From NCBI RefSeq assembly GCF_000241955.1, contig NC_016818.1, positions 1,612,001 to 1,676,000 of the forward strand: a stretch of 64,000 bases of DNA, written 5' to 3'. The notes beneath the pieces were generated by a model. That model made no database searches. It worked only from the letters and a program-made list of their open reading frames with translations, and was not told the DNA's origin. A program made the translations under genes and the position numbers. This DNA is from Rahnella aquatilis CIP 78.65 = ATCC 33071. GTDB lineage: Bacteria > Pseudomonadota > Gammaproteobacteria > Enterobacterales > Enterobacteriaceae. Below, piece by piece: positions 38,181 to 48,847 of this stretch. How positions within the stretch are numbered: position 1 is the stretch's first letter; every line of letters begins with the position of its first letter.

Positions 38181-38879
38181 ATGACGGCTTTAGCCCCGGT
38201 AATCACCGTTGATGGGCCAAGTGGTGCAGGCAAAGGTACGTTGTGTAAAGCGTTGGCCGAGGCCTTTAACTGGCATCTGCTGGATTCCGGCGCGATTTAC
38301 CGCGTTTTGGCGCTGGCGGCATTGCATCACCAGGTTGATATTGTCTCAGAAGAGGCGCTCGTTCCGCTTGCCGCACATCTCGACGTTCGTTTTGTGGCTC
38401 AGGATGGGCAGTTACACGTTATTTTAGAAGGTGAGGATGTGACCCATGAAATCCGCACCGAAACGGTAGGCAATACGGCGTCTCAGGCGGCGGCATTTCC
38501 CCGCGTTCGTGAAGCGTTATTGCGCAGGCAGCGCGCATTCCGCGATGCTCCGGGCCTGATTGCCGATGGTCGCGATATGGGGACGGTGGTTTTCCCCGAT
38601 GCACCAGTGAAGATATTTCTGGATGCCAGTTCGGAAGAGCGTGCAAACAGAAGAATGCTACAGTTGCAGGAAAAAGGCTTTAGTGTTAACTTTGAACGGC
38701 TTTTAGCCGAGATCAAAGAACGCGATGACCGTGATCGTAACAGGCCTATCGCGCCTTTAGTGGCTGCTTCCGATGCGTTGTTGCTGGATTCAACCAGCAT
38801 GTCCATTGATGAAGTCATCGAAAAAGCGCTGGCTTATGCCACAGAAATTCTAGGATTGCCGCAAAAACAAACCCGGTAA
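38181..38879 (+). CDS. cmk: Cytidylate kinase
   Basis: A 232-residue CMP/dCMP kinase (E. coli 227) with the P-loop [10 protein letters not shown] at residues 13-22 and the enterobacterial CMP-binding insert. It regenerates CDP and dCDP for nucleic acid and phospholipid synthesis. AAAGGAG precedes ATG 38181. It is followed by rpsA, with which it is normally cotranscribed. Confidence 0.98.
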   Translation: MTALAPVITVDGPSGAGKGTLCKALAEAFNWHLLDSGAIYRVLALAALHHQVDIVSEEALVPLAAHLDVRFVAQDGQLHVILEGEDVTHEIRTETVGNTASQAAAFPRVREALLRRQRAFRDAPGLIADGRDMGTVVFPDAPVKIFLDASSEERANRRMLQLQEKGFSVNFERLLAEIKERDDRDRNRPIAPLVAASDALLLDSTSMSIDEVIEKALAYATEILGLPQKQTR

Positions 38880-39035
38880 TCGAGCCTTAATCTGGTGCTG
38901 AAGAATATTCAGTGCCAGTTTTGGCTATAGTTTTTTTTAACCTCGCCGCAAGGATCTGTAGCGGGGCATTTGAAACAACCCCATCCAGCAGGACGCCAGA
39001 TGGACGTTAAACTTAAGAACCTAAAGATTATCAAC
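38880..39035 (+). promoter_or_regulatory. rpsA leader without a Shine-Dalgarno sequence
   Basis: The 156-base leader ends in an A-rich stretch before ATG 39036 without a GGAG-type site. In E. coli the rpsA initiation region also lacks a strong site and is folded for autogenous control by S1; this leader fits that pattern. Confidence 0.6.
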
Positions 39036-40709
39036 ATGACTGAATCTTTTGCTCAACTCTTTGAAGAATCCTTAAAAACAATCGAAACCCGTCCTGGTTC
39101 CATCGTTCGTGGTGTTGTTGTGTCTATCGACAAAGATATCGTACTGGTTGACGCCGGTCTGAAATCCGAGTCTGCAATCCCGGCAGAACAATTCAAAAAC
39201 GCACAGGGCGAACTGGAAATCCAGGTTGGCGACGAAGTTGATGTTGCGCTGGACGCTGTTGAAGACGGCTTCGGTGAAACTCTGCTGTCCCGTGAAAAAG
39301 CTAAACGTCATGAAGCTTGGATCACGCTGGAAAAAGCTTACGAAGAATCTGCAACTGTTACCGGTGTTATCAACGGTAAAGTTAAAGGCGGTTTCACTGT
39401 TGAGCTGAACGGTATCCGTGCGTTCCTGCCAGGTTCACTGGTAGACGTTCGTCCTGTTCGCGACACGCTGCATCTCGAAGGCAAAGATCTTGAGTTCAAA
39501 GTCATCAAACTGGACCAGAAACGCAACAACGTTGTTGTTTCCCGTCGTGCAGTAATTGAGTCTGAGAACAGCGCAGAGCGCGATCAACTGCTGGAAAACC
39601 TGCAGGAAGGCATGGAAGTTAAAGGTATCGTTAAGAACCTCACTGACTACGGTGCATTCGTTGATCTGGGCGGCGTTGACGGCCTGCTGCACATCACTGA
39701 CATGGCTTGGAAACGTGTTAAACACCCAAGCGAAATCGTTAATGTTGGCGATGAAATCACTGTTAAAGTTCTTAAATTTGACCGTGAGCGTACCCGTGTA
39801 TCACTGGGTCTGAAACAACTGGGCGAAGATCCTTGGGTCGCTATCGCTAAACGTTACCCAGAAGGTACTAAACTGACGGGTCGCGTTACCAACCTGACTG
39901 ATTACGGCTGCTTCGTAGAAATCGAAGAAGGCGTTGAAGGTCTGGTTCACGTTTCTGAAATGGATTGGACTAACAAAAACATCCACCCATCTAAAGTTGT
40001 TAACGTGGGCGATGTTGTTGAAGTTATGGTTCTGGATATCGACGAAGAACGTCGTCGTATCTCCCTGGGCCTGAAACAATGCAAAAACAACCCATGGCAG
40101 CAATTCGCAGAAACCCACAACAAGAACGACCGCGTTGAAGGTAAAATCAAGTCAATCACTGACTTCGGTATCTTCATTGGTCTGGACGGCGGCATCGACG
40201 GCCTGGTTCACCTGTCTGACATCTCCTGGAACGTTGCAGGCGAAGAAGCAGTACGTGAATACAAAAAAGGCGACGAAATCGCAGCTGTGGTTCTGCAAGT
40301 TGATGCAGAACGTGAACGTATCTCCCTGGGCGTGAAGCAACTGGCTGAAGATCCATTCAATAACTACCTGTCTGTTAACAAGAAAGGTACTATTGTTACT
40401 GGTAAAGTCACAGCAGTTGACGCCAAAGGTGCTACAGTTGAATTAGCTGGCGGCGTAGAAGGTTACCTGCGCGCTTCAGAAGCTTCTCGCGACCGTATTG
40501 AAGACGCAACTCTGGTTCTGAACGTTGGTGATGATGTTGAAGCTAAATTCACCGGTGTTGATCGTAAGAACCGCGTAGTAAGCCTGTCCGTCCGTGCTAA
40601 GGATGAAGCAGACGAGAAAGATGCAATCGCTGTTGTTAACAACAAACCAGACGAAAGCAACTTCTCTAATGCTATGGCTGAAGCGTTCAAAGCGGCAAAA
40701 GGCGAGTAA
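39036..40709 (+). CDS. rpsA: 30S ribosomal protein S1
   Basis: A 557-residue S1, the E. coli length, with six S1 RNA-binding repeats; motifs of the type Gly-x-Val-x-Gly-Leu-x-His recur in the middle four. It unfolds and captures mRNA on the 30S subunit. ATG 39036 gives the conserved [13 protein letters not shown] start; an upstream in-frame start at 38970 would add 22 residues not found in the family. ihfB follows 60 bases downstream. Confidence 0.99.
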   Translation: MTESFAQLFEESLKTIETRPGSIVRGVVVSIDKDIVLVDAGLKSESAIPAEQFKNAQGELEIQVGDEVDVALDAVEDGFGETLLSREKAKRHEAWITLEKAYEESATVTGVINGKVKGGFTVELNGIRAFLPGSLVDVRPVRDTLHLEGKDLEFKVIKLDQKRNNVVVSRRAVIESENSAERDQLLENLQEGMEVKGIVKNLTDYGAFVDLGGVDGLLHITDMAWKRVKHPSEIVNVGDEITVKVLKFDRERTRVSLGLKQLGEDPWVAIAKRYPEGTKLTGRVTNLTDYGCFVEIEEGVEGLVHVSEMDWTNKNIHPSKVVNVGDVVEVMVLDIDEERRRISLGLKQCKNNPWQQFAETHNKNDRVEGKIKSITDFGIFIGLDGGIDGLVHLSDISWNVAGEEAVREYKKGDEIAAVVLQVDAERERISLGVKQLAEDPFNNYLSVNKKGTIVTGKVTAVDAKGATVELAGGVEGYLRASEASRDRIEDATLVLNVGDDVEAKFTGVDRKNRVVSLSVRAKDEADEKDAIAVVNNKPDESNFSNAMAEAFKAAKGE

Positions 40710-40769
40710 TGACGGGGGGCGGCTCAGTCGCCCCGAAACGGTAGTTTAGCTGCAAAGCTTGGAGGTACT

Positions 40770-41054
40770 ATGACCAAGTCTGAACTTATTGAAAGACTTG
40801 CTGGCCAGCACTCTCATATCCCGGCGAAAGCTGTTGAGGATGCAGTGAAAGAGATGCTTGAGCATATGGCTGCAACCTTGGCTGATGGTGAACGCATCGA
40901 AATCCGTGGGTTTGGCAGTTTTTCTCTTCACTACCGTGCTCCGCGTGTTGGGCGCAACCCTAAAACTGGCGATAAAGTCGAGCTGGACGGCAAGTACGTT
41001 CCTCACTTTAAGCCAGGTAAAGAGTTGCGCGATCGCGCGAATATTTACGGCTAA
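40770..41054 (+). CDS. ihfB: Integration host factor beta subunit
   Basis: A 94-residue HU/IHF protein that with IhfA bends DNA at specific sites. The beta-arm motif with the intercalating proline ([12 protein letters not shown], residues about 62-73) is present. TTGGAGG precedes ATG 40770. Also used by P2-type phages for integration and packaging. Confidence 0.99.
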   Translation: MTKSELIERLAGQHSHIPAKAVEDAVKEMLEHMAATLADGERIEIRGFGSFSLHYRAPRVGRNPKTGDKVELDGKYVPHFKPGKELRDRANIYG

Positions 41055-41095
41055 GGCTTTCGCCTGAACGTAAATGTCTGCCTATAGCGAACGTA

Positions 41096-41128
41096 AAACG
41101 GTACCTTTCGAGGTGCCGTTTTTTTTGT
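41096..41128 (+). terminator. Terminator after ihfB
   Basis: ACGGTACC-TTTCGA-GGTGCCGT hairpin followed by a T-rich tract. Confidence 0.88.
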
Positions 41129-41269
41129 TTTATGCCTCCCTTTTTCAGTTCTGAAAACAGAATGTTTGCGTAATGTCTCGCAGCGTTTTTCTCTCCTGCT
41201 TGCCTCTTGTTTGCGTGAAAATCATACTCCGGCACGAAAACATTCTGATGAACGTGAAGGGAGTAAAAC

Positions 41270-43561
41270 ATTAAAATCTCACTGGACGAGGCTGCTTTAG
41301 CTGTTATTGCAGGCATGATGCCGCTGCTCATTTTTTTCCGACTTCCTTCCCTCCTTCAGTTGACTATGCTGTGTATTGCCGCTGCCTGTTGTTTCAGATT
41401 TCATCACAAAACATTCAGCCTGATAGCGATAGGCCTCCTGAGTTTCAGTTGGGCCTCGTTTCAGGGGAATATGCAGCTTGATCAGATTTCAGTACTTCAG
41501 GGGACACAGCGCCATGTTACCGCAGCGGTGGAGAGTATTAATCTCGGGAGCAACGGCACGTCTTCTGTACTCTTCAAATTAGAAAAAGCGGAAGGCAAAA
41601 TAATTTTCCCGCCGGTCATGTTCCGTACTAAATGGGAAGAGGCAGAGCAAGAACTGTTAGCGGGTCAGCGTTGGGATATGACGGTCAGTTTGCGGCCCGT
41701 GCACAGCGTGCTGAATGAAGGCGGCTTTGATGCCCAGCGTTGGGCGCTGTCTCAGCATGCACCACTGACCGCAACTGTTCGCAATAGTCGGCTAATAGAT
41801 TCAAAAATATCGCTTCGTCAGCAATTTATACAGCGGGTGCAGCAGAAGATGCCACCGATGGAAAATACACCCATACTGATTGCATTGGCCTTTGGCGAAA
41901 AAGGATTAATACAGAGTACAGATAAATTGCTATTACAAAAGACTGGCATCGCCCATCTGGTGGCGATATCAGGCTTACATATTGGAATTGCGGCGTTATT
42001 CGGATGGTGGCTGGCGCGTGGATTGCAATATCTGCTGCCGGTAAAACTGATTGATTACCGCTTTCCGTTATTCATGAGCGGTATTTTTCTGCTGACTTAT
42101 ACCTGGCTTTCCGGAGGCAACGCACCCGCGGTGCGGGCAGCGTTAGCGGTGTCGATGTGGATCCTGCTGCGTCTGTTTCGGGTCCGCTGTCATCCATGCC
42201 AGATATGGCTTTGGGTGGTTGCTACGCTTCTGCTGGCCGATCCTATGAATTTATTATCCGACAGCTTCTGGCTGTCATGTTTCGCGGTTGGGGCACTGGT
42301 TTTCTGGTTTCAATGGGCACCACTTCCTGCAATGTTTCAGCAAGCATGGTATTGGGCATTGTTCCGCTGGGGACATCTGCAACTGGGGATGACGCTTCTC
42401 CTGTTACCCTTACAGGTCGGGATTTTCCACGGCATAAACCTCTTTTCGTTTCCGGCTAATATGTGGGCAGTACCGGTTGTTTCGCTAATCACAGTCCCGC
42501 TGGTGTTACTGGCTCTGTTGATGAACACCGTGCCCTGCGTATTCATGGATTACCTACAAGCTCTGCTTTGGCAACTGGCGGATGCCACCCTGAGGCTGGC
42601 CCTGTGGGGTGTAAAAGCATTACCGGACGGCTGGATCCCATTGGGTGAATCATTTGTGGTCGCGAGCCTGATGGGATGGTTGGTGCTACTGTGCTGGCGG
42701 ATTTGCCCGTTGAGACAATGCCTTTCATTGTTGCTGTCTCTTTTTGCGATCTCTTTCGTCTGGCTGAACAGAAATCCGGCAGAGCGCTGGCGGGTTGATA
42801 TGCTCGATGTCGGGCACGGCTTGTCGGTACTTATCAGCAAAAACGGCAGAGGTGTTCTTTATGATACCGGCAACCGGTGGGAAGGGGGATCAGCCGCTGA
42901 GCAAAATATTATCCCTTTTTTAAATTGGAAGAATATTCAGCTGGAACAGATAATTATCAGTCATAATGACATGGATCACCGGGGGGGCCTGGCTCCGTTA
43001 CAAAGACGATATCCCGCCGCCAGCGTACGTGAAAGTGCCTTGTCTGAGCAGCAGCATCTGAAATGTATGGCGGGCGAACAATGGCGCTGGCAGGGGCTGG
43101 ATTTTAACGTTTTGTGGCCAGAGAAAATGTCCGGGGATGCAGGGAATAACGACAGTTGCGTTATCCGCATTGATGATGGTTCATTCAGTTTGCTGCTGAC
43201 CGGCGATATTGAAGCTGAAACAGAAAAAGCGTTAGTCAGGAAGTGGCGGAGCGAACTGCAGGCCACTGCACTTCAGGTTCCTCATCATGGCAGCAATACA
43301 TCATCGATACCGCCATTCCTTCGGGCAGTTAAGCCGGTTATCGCGCTGGCTTCCGCATCCCGTTTCAATAAATGGCATCTGCCGGCCCATAAAGTTGTTA
43401 GCAGATACAACAAAGCGCGCTATGACTGGCATTCCACCTCTGAATCGGGTCAGCTCAGCCTCTTTATTTTTGATGATTATTGGACAATTAAAGGCTTACG
43501 CGAGCAATTAATCCCCCGTTGGTATCACCACCAGTTTGGAGTATCTGCAGATAATGAGTAG
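41270..43561 (+). CDS. ycaI: ComEC/Rec2-family protein YcaI, with an AUU start
   Basis: A 763-residue ComEC/Rec2 protein (E. coli YcaI about 754): N-terminal membrane helices, the competence domain, and a C-terminal metallo-beta-lactamase-like domain (about residues 505-745) with DVGHGLS, HNDMDHRGG and HHGSNTS. It may act in DNA uptake across the inner membrane. I place the start at ATT 41270: AAGGGAG (41257-41263) is ideally spaced and the N-terminus then reads (M)KISLDEA, like the MKI start of the E. coli protein. ATG 41315 is the conventional alternative and lacks a ribosome site. Confidence 0.9.
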   Translation: MKISLDEAALAVIAGMMPLLIFFRLPSLLQLTMLCIAAACCFRFHHKTFSLIAIGLLSFSWASFQGNMQLDQISVLQGTQRHVTAAVESINLGSNGTSSVLFKLEKAEGKIIFPPVMFRTKWEEAEQELLAGQRWDMTVSLRPVHSVLNEGGFDAQRWALSQHAPLTATVRNSRLIDSKISLRQQFIQRVQQKMPPMENTPILIALAFGEKGLIQSTDKLLLQKTGIAHLVAISGLHIGIAALFGWWLARGLQYLLPVKLIDYRFPLFMSGIFLLTYTWLSGGNAPAVRAALAVSMWILLRLFRVRCHPCQIWLWVVATLLLADPMNLLSDSFWLSCFAVGALVFWFQWAPLPAMFQQAWYWALFRWGHLQLGMTLLLLPLQVGIFHGINLFSFPANMWAVPVVSLITVPLVLLALLMNTVPCVFMDYLQALLWQLADATLRLALWGVKALPDGWIPLGESFVVASLMGWLVLLCWRICPLRQCLSLLLSLFAISFVWLNRNPAERWRVDMLDVGHGLSVLISKNGRGVLYDTGNRWEGGSAAEQNIIPFLNWKNIQLEQIIISHNDMDHRGGLAPLQRRYPAASVRESALSEQQHLKCMAGEQWRWQGLDFNVLWPEKMSGDAGNNDSCVIRIDDGSFSLLLTGDIEAETEKALVRKWRSELQATALQVPHHGSNTSSIPPFLRAVKPVIALASASRFNKWHLPAHKVVSRYNKARYDWHSTSESGQLSLFIFDDYWTIKGLREQLIPRWYHHQFGVSADNE

Positions 43562-43599
43562 AATAGACCGCTATTTCTTTCGATGCTGGTTGATATTGC

Positions 43600-45348
43600 A
43601 TGATGAACGATAAAGATCTCTCCACATGGCAGACATTCCGTCGACTGTGGCCGATGATCACACCTTTTAAAGCCGGGCTGATCGCTGCGGCTATTGCGCT
43701 GGTCGCAAACGCCGCCAGTGATACTTTCATGCTGTCTTTGCTGAAGCCGCTGCTGGATGACGGTTTTGGTAAAGCTGACCGCTCAATTCTACTCTGGATG
43801 CCATTGGTCGTTATCGGCCTGATGATTGTGCGTGGTGTCAGTGGCTATATTTCGAGTTACTGTATTTCATGGGTTTCGGGCAAAGTGGTGATGCATATGC
43901 GTCGCCGTCTGTTTGGTCATATGATGAGAATGCCCGTTGCATTCTTTGACCAGCAATCTACCGGTACCTTACTTTCCCGTATCACCTATGATTCCGAACA
44001 GGTCGCGTCTTCGTCTTCCAGTGCGCTGGTGACCGTTGTACGCGAAGGTGCGTCAATCATTGGTTTGTTTGTAATGATGTTCTATTACAGCTGGCAGCTT
44101 TCGGTAATCCTGTTAGTGATTGCGCCAATTGTTTCTGTTGTGATCCGTGTGGTGTCTAAACGCTTTCGTAATATCAGTAAGACAATGCAAAACACGATGG
44201 GGCAGGTGACGACCAGTGCGGAACAGATGCTGAAAGGCCATAAAGAAGTGTTGATCTTCGGTGGTCAGAAAGTCGAAACTGCGCGTTTTGATAAAGTGAG
44301 TAACCGTATGCGCCAGCAAGGTATGCGTATGGTATCCGCCTCTTCAATTTCAGACCCGATTATTCAGCTTATCGCTTCTCTGGCACTGGCATTTGTGCTG
44401 TATGCGGCAAGCTTCCCGTCAGTGATGGAAACGCTCAGTGCGGGTACCATCACCGTTGTGTTCTCTTCTATGATTGCCCTGATGCGGCCGTTGAAGTCAC
44501 TGACTAACGTGAACTCCCAGTTCCAGCGCGGTATGGCAGCTTGTCAGACGCTATTCTCAATTCTGGATATGGAACAGGAAAAAGACGAAGGGAAACTGGA
44601 AGTCAAACGTGTAAAAGGGAATGTTGAATTCAAAAATGTGACCTTCACTTATCCGGGGCGTGATGTTCCTGCTTTGCGTGACATTTCCTTCAACCTGCCG
44701 GAAGGTAAAACCGTTGCACTGGTTGGCCGTTCAGGTTCCGGTAAATCGACTATCGCGAATTTGCTGACCCGCTTCTATGATATTCAGGAAGGTAAAATCC
44801 TGATGGACGGTCATGATCTGCGGGAATATACGCTTTCTTCATTGCGTGACCAGGTGGCACTTGTTTCTCAGAACGTTCACCTTTTCAATGACACTATTGC
44901 CAACAACATCGCTTACGCCCGTACGGATATTTACTCCCGCGAAGAAATTGAAAAAGCAGCGACGATGGCTTACGCAATGGACTTCATCAGCAAAATGGAT
45001 AAAGGGCTGGATACGGTCATTGGTGAGAATGGCGTTCTGCTCTCAGGTGGTCAACGCCAGCGTATCGCAATTGCCCGTGCCTTGTTGCGTGACTCACCGG
45101 TTCTGATACTTGATGAAGCAACCTCTGCTCTTGATACCGAATCTGAGCGCGCTATTCAGGCTGCGCTGGATGAACTGCAGAAAAACCGCACATCGCTGGT
45201 GATCGCACACCGTTTATCCACTATCGAAAAGGCCGATGAGATCCTGGTAATTGAAGATGGTTGCGTGGTGGAACGTGGTTCGCATGTAAGCCTCCTCGAA
45301 GAACGCGGTGTTTACTCACAACTCTACCGGATGCAATTCGGGCAATGA
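43600..45348 (+). CDS. msbA: Lipid A flippase MsbA (ABC exporter)
   Basis: A 582-residue half-transporter, the E. coli length, that flips lipid A-core across the inner membrane. Six membrane helices precede an ABC domain with Walker [10 protein letters not shown] (about 376-384), signature LSGGQ and Walker [13 protein letters not shown]. Its end overlaps lpxK as ATGA (45345-45348). Confidence 0.99.
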   Translation: MMNDKDLSTWQTFRRLWPMITPFKAGLIAAAIALVANAASDTFMLSLLKPLLDDGFGKADRSILLWMPLVVIGLMIVRGVSGYISSYCISWVSGKVVMHMRRRLFGHMMRMPVAFFDQQSTGTLLSRITYDSEQVASSSSSALVTVVREGASIIGLFVMMFYYSWQLSVILLVIAPIVSVVIRVVSKRFRNISKTMQNTMGQVTTSAEQMLKGHKEVLIFGGQKVETARFDKVSNRMRQQGMRMVSASSISDPIIQLIASLALAFVLYAASFPSVMETLSAGTITVVFSSMIALMRPLKSLTNVNSQFQRGMAACQTLFSILDMEQEKDEGKLEVKRVKGNVEFKNVTFTYPGRDVPALRDISFNLPEGKTVALVGRSGSGKSTIANLLTRFYDIQEGKILMDGHDLREYTLSSLRDQVALVSQNVHLFNDTIANNIAYARTDIYSREEIEKAATMAYAMDFISKMDKGLDTVIGENGVLLSGGQRQRIAIARALLRDSPVLILDEATSALDTESERAIQAALDELQKNRTSLVIAHRLSTIEKADEILVIEDGCVVERGSHVSLLEERGVYSQLYRMQFGQ

Positions 45349-46334
45349 TTGATCGTATCTGGTCAGGAAAGTCACCGTTATATCTGTTACTCCTGCCGCT
45401 GGCATGGCTTTACGGGCTTATCTCGAATCTCATCCGTTTGAGCTATAAATTTGGGGTTAAAAAAAGCTGGCGTGCACCGGTGCCCGTGGTGGTGGTTGGC
45501 AACCTGACCGCTGGTGGGAACGGTAAAACACCGGTGGTTATCTGGCTGGTAGAAACGTTGCAGCAGCATGGTTTTCGTGTCGGTGTCGTTTCGCGTGGTT
45601 ATGGCGGAAAATCTGAGCGTTATCCGCTGTTACTGACCCGCGAAACGTCTACTCTACAAGCGGGTGATGAGCCTGTGCTGATTTTTCAAAGAACAGGGGC
45701 ACCGGTTGCAGTGTCCCCGGTTCGCTCTGATGCAGTGAAGGCATTACTCGATGGACATGAATTAGACGTTATTATTACGGACGACGGGTTGCAGCATTAT
45801 GCACTTCAGCGTGATATCGAAATTGTTGTGATCGATGGTATCCGCCGTTTTGGTAATGGTCACTGGTTACCTGCAGGCCCTATGCGTGAAAGAGAATCTC
45901 GTTTGCGTTCAGTGGATGCGGTGATTACCAATGGCGGCACAGCCCGTACCGGCGAGTTAGCGATGCTCTTGCAGCCGGGAAAAGCGATAAATTTGATTAC
46001 AGGTGAACAATGTGATGCTTCTGCATTGAAAAATGTGGTGGCTATTGCCGGCATCGGGCATCCCCCACGTTTCTTCTCCACGTTGAAACAACTAGGGATA
46101 AACGTACAAAAGGAAGTCGCCTTTTCTGATCATCAGGCTTATACCTCCGGACAACTGTCCGCAGTAAAAAAGCCAGGTCAGGCCCTTCTGATGACTGAAA
46201 AGGATGCCGTAAAATGTCGTTCTTTTGCTCAGCCAGACTGGTGGTATTTACCGGTCGCCGCAAAAATCGAGGGTGGCCAGGCTGAGAAACTGCTCCAAAA
46301 AATAGCTGATCTTATTTTGAAAAAGATGCATTGA
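45345..46334 (+). CDS. lpxK: Tetraacyldisaccharide 4'-kinase
   Basis: A 329-residue membrane-associated kinase that phosphorylates the lipid A disaccharide at position 4'. One N-terminal membrane helix (about 14-30) precedes the P-loop [11 protein letters not shown] (about 54-64). ATG 45345 overlaps the msbA stop, so export and synthesis of lipid A are coupled in translation. Confidence 0.98.
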   Translation: MIDRIWSGKSPLYLLLLPLAWLYGLISNLIRLSYKFGVKKSWRAPVPVVVVGNLTAGGNGKTPVVIWLVETLQQHGFRVGVVSRGYGGKSERYPLLLTRETSTLQAGDEPVLIFQRTGAPVAVSPVRSDAVKALLDGHELDVIITDDGLQHYALQRDIEIVVIDGIRRFGNGHWLPAGPMRERESRLRSVDAVITNGGTARTGELAMLLQPGKAINLITGEQCDASALKNVVAIAGIGHPPRFFSTLKQLGINVQKEVAFSDHQAYTSGQLSAVKKPGQALLMTEKDAVKCRSFAQPDWWYLPVAAKIEGGQAEKLLQKIADLILKKMH

Positions 46335-46683
46335 TACAGTAAAAATAGACCATTTCTCTGCATCTGATAAAAATTTACGTAAATCTAAAGTTTCAATCTT
46401 CATGATTTTAAAGGTTAATATTTACCGTTAATGTTTAATGTAAGAATAATTGCGCAACGTGACTTGCTATTGCTCTGCACTTATGAGTAAATGCGTGCAG
46501 CCTGTGTTGCAGCGCTATTTATGTATGAGTGTAGAGTAAAGCAGTTCCTCCCAGACGTTATCTCTTTCCCGATGATTCCGCTTCCAAGACGAACCTTCTA
46601 AGTCCTCCCCATAAGTAATTGTCTGAACTATTGGCTAACATTGCCGAATGGCAGGATTTTATATTTTGTAAAAGGTTTTAAAT
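46335..46683 (+). promoter_or_regulatory. Long 5' leader of the cold-shock gene
   Basis: No gene in these 349 bases. Long untranslated leaders are usual for csp genes, where folding changes with temperature; I could not identify a cold-box. The first half is AT-rich and probably holds the promoter. Confidence 0.45.
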
Positions 46684-46893
46684 ATGTCTAAGAAAAATGG
46701 TCAGGTTAAGTGGTTCAATGAAAGCAAAGGTTTTGGTTTTATTGAACAGGCTGATGGTGGCAAGGATGTGTTCGTACATTTCTCTGCAATCGCAACCGAT
46801 GGTTTCAAAACTCTGGCCGAAGGCCAGCGTGTAGAATACACCATTCAGGATAGCCCGCGCGGTCCTGCTGCTGCTAACGTTATTGCGCTCTGA
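46684..46893 (+). CDS. Cold-shock protein, CspC/CspE type
   Basis: A 69-residue cold-shock domain protein that binds single-stranded RNA and DNA as a chaperone or antiterminator. RNP1 (KGFGFI, about 16-21) and RNP2 (VFVHF, about 31-35) are intact. Closest by eye to CspE/CspC. It is followed by a strong terminator. This locus, after lpxK, does not carry csp genes in E. coli. Confidence 0.93.
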   Translation: MSKKNGQVKWFNESKGFGFIEQADGGKDVFVHFSAIATDGFKTLAEGQRVEYTIQDSPRGPAAANVIAL

Positions 46894-46948
46894 AAAGAGA
46901 CAAGCGTGATGATATGAAACAACGTTAATCGCTACTCATATCAGCAGA

Positions 46949-46976
46949 GTAAAACCCGCCGGATGGCGGGTTTTAC
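46949..46976 (+). terminator. Terminator after the first cold-shock gene
   Basis: GTAAAACCCGCC-GGAT-GGCGGGTTTTAC, a perfect 12-bp stem with A/T flanks. Confidence 0.9.
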
Positions 46977-47154
46977 ATACCTGAAAAGGTAAAGATGGCG
47001 TTTATAAAACGTCGTGAAAGTTGTAAAAATAATGATTAAAACAAATTCGCTCATTAGAGGTTTTTTATAAAAAAATAACTTAGCAATGGGCAAACGCATC
47101 CGAACAATAATAAAAAAGTGTGTTCATGGATGCCCAAAAGAAAGGATAGAAATT

Positions 47155-47367
47155 ATGATGTTAAAAATGGGTTTAGTTAAATGGTATAATCAGGCTAAAG
47201 GCTACGGTTTTATTTGCCCGCTCGATGGTTCTTCTGAAATTTATGTTCAGCGTACTTCTATTGCGAATACCGGGGATAAATCTCTGAGTGCCGGTCAGAA
47301 GGTGGAGTTCACCACTTACCGCAGCGTAGCACATGGCCCTTCTGCGGCTGATGTTATTGCTTTCTGA
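47155..47367 (+). CDS. Divergent cold-shock domain protein
   Basis: A 70-residue cold-shock domain with RNP1 as KGYGFI but RNP2 degenerate: the usual VFVHF is IYVQR, so the conserved Phe and His are lost. It may bind nucleic acid differently from its neighbour. AAAGGAT precedes ATG 47155; a second ATG at 47158 is possible. It has its own 180-base upstream region. Function unknown. Confidence 0.85.
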   Translation: MMLKMGLVKWYNQAKGYGFICPLDGSSEIYVQRTSIANTGDKSLSAGQKVEFTTYRSVAHGPSAADVIAF

Positions 47368-47462
47368 GTCTGGTTTTGTTGTACACCGTTGAGTTGAATT
47401 TTACGCTCCGGTAAAAATATGCTATCGGTATCCACAGTTTACTTGCTGCTACGGATACCGAT

Positions 47463-48686
47463 ATGTCTCACCCGGTTATATCTCTTGCTTCAGCCCGCAC
47501 CCTGCATCTGTCTGCACAAAATCTCCTAAAACCTTTTACCCGAAAGCCTTCGGCTGTGGATGTCGTTCAGGCGATCCGTGATATGGGATTGCTGCAAATT
47601 GACACGATAAGCGTGGTTGCGCGCAGTCCTTATCTGGTGCTCTTCAGCCGCTTAGGTAATTACGCCCCCCAATGGCTGGAACAAGCCCTCTCGGCAGGAA
47701 AAATATTCGAGTACTGGGCACATGAGGCCTGTTTTATTCCCAGTGAAGATTACGGACTCCTGCGCCACCGGATGCTCAATCCTCAGGGAATGGGGTGGAA
47801 ATTTTCTCAGGCCTGGTTTGATGAGCATCAGACGGATATTGAGGCGCTGCTGGGATATATCGCCGAAAATGGTCCTGTGCGTTCGGCCGATTTCAATGCA
47901 GATAAAAAGTCTGCCAGCGGCTGGTGGGACTGGAAGCCTCATAAAAAGCACCTGGAAACATTGTTTACTTCCGGGAAACTGATGGTGTCTGAGCGGCGTA
48001 ATTTCCACCGGGTTTACGACCTTGCTGAACGGGTGATGCCTGGCTGGGACGATGCGAGCCAAACTCTTGAACAGGCTGCAGCGGAATATCAGATGCTGCG
48101 GCGTTCGGCGCAATATCTCGGCATCTTTAAACCTGAATGGCTGGCGGACTACTACCGCCTCAGGCGAGTGAATACCAAAGCTGTGATTGCACAATTACTG
48201 ACGGATGAGGAAATCACACCGGTAGAAGTGTCAGGGCTTGAAGGTATTTATTATGTTCATCGCAAACAGTTTCCCCTTCTGCAACAAGCCACCGAATCAC
48301 GGATCGGTTCAACCGTCACCACACTGCTTTCGCCTTTTGATCCGGTGGTATGGGATCGTAAACGCGCATCGACATTGTTTAATTTTGAATACCGGATCGA
48401 GTGCTATACGCCGGAAGCAAAACGCCTGTACGGATATTTCACGCTTCCCATATTGCAACGGGGTGCGCTGATTGGCCGGGTAGATGCAAAAATGCATCGC
48501 AAAGAAAAAATACTGGAAGTGAAGAGCCTGCATCTTGAGCCTGATGTGACGATGGCTGCACGACGGGCAAAAGACGTACACGGGGCAATCAGCCGTTTCG
48601 CGCAGTGGCAGGGTGCTGAAAGAGTCATCACCGTGAATGTACCCGACACGTTAACGGCGTGTTGGGGGAAAGACTGGCAGATTTGA
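47463..48686 (+). CDS. ycaQ: Crosslink-repair DNA glycosylase YcaQ
   Basis: A 407-residue winged-helix glycosylase of the AlkX/YcaQ family (HTH_42) that unhooks interstrand crosslinks such as nitrogen-mustard adducts. The catalytic Gln-x-Asp motif QID is at residues 45-47. Full length relative to E. coli. A hairpin follows the stop. Confidence 0.95.
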   Translation: MSHPVISLASARTLHLSAQNLLKPFTRKPSAVDVVQAIRDMGLLQIDTISVVARSPYLVLFSRLGNYAPQWLEQALSAGKIFEYWAHEACFIPSEDYGLLRHRMLNPQGMGWKFSQAWFDEHQTDIEALLGYIAENGPVRSADFNADKKSASGWWDWKPHKKHLETLFTSGKLMVSERRNFHRVYDLAERVMPGWDDASQTLEQAAAEYQMLRRSAQYLGIFKPEWLADYYRLRRVNTKAVIAQLLTDEEITPVEVSGLEGIYYVHRKQFPLLQQATESRIGSTVTTLLSPFDPVVWDRKRASTLFNFEYRIECYTPEAKRLYGYFTLPILQRGALIGRVDAKMHRKEKILEVKSLHLEPDVTMAARRAKDVHGAISRFAQWQGAERVITVNVPDTLTACWGKDWQI

Positions 48687-48700
48687 TGTCACAAAATGAA

Positions 48701-48721
48701 ACGGCTGCATCAGGCAGCCGT
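48701..48721. terminator. Terminator between ycaQ and the small leftward ORF
   Basis: ACGGCTGC and GCAGCCGT pair around ATCAG. On the minus strand the stem is followed by TTCATTTT; on the plus strand by TATTTC. Probably bidirectional. Confidence 0.65.
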
Positions 48722-48752
48722 TATTTCACGATGATTGCAGGTGGCATGCAGC

Positions 48753-48803
48753 TTAGTGGCTGAAGTTAGCGAACATTGCGATGATTTTGTTAATAGTTTT
48801 CAT
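48753..48803 (-). CDS. Putative 16-residue peptide
   Basis: ATG 48803 to TAA 48753 encodes MKTINKIIAMFANFSH, a basic start then an amphipathic hydrophobic stretch. Upstream on the minus strand are a -10-like TACAAT (48852-48857) and TTGCGC 17 bases before it, then a perfect CRP site; downstream is a terminator. The ribosome site is weak (GAG). I do not recognise the peptide. It may be a real small protein, a leader, or chance. Confidence 0.45.
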   Translation of the reverse strand: MKTINKIIAMFANFSH

Positions 48804-48831
48804 TTTTAGTGCTCATATTGAAGGTGTTTAG

Positions 48832-48847
48832 TGTGATGTGCATCACA
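48832..48847. promoter_or_regulatory. Perfect CRP binding site
   Basis: TGTGATGTGCATCACA matches TGTGA-N6-TCACA exactly. It lies just downstream of the predicted -10 of the small leftward unit, where CRP would repress, and about 220 bases upstream of ycaR. Confidence 0.7.
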
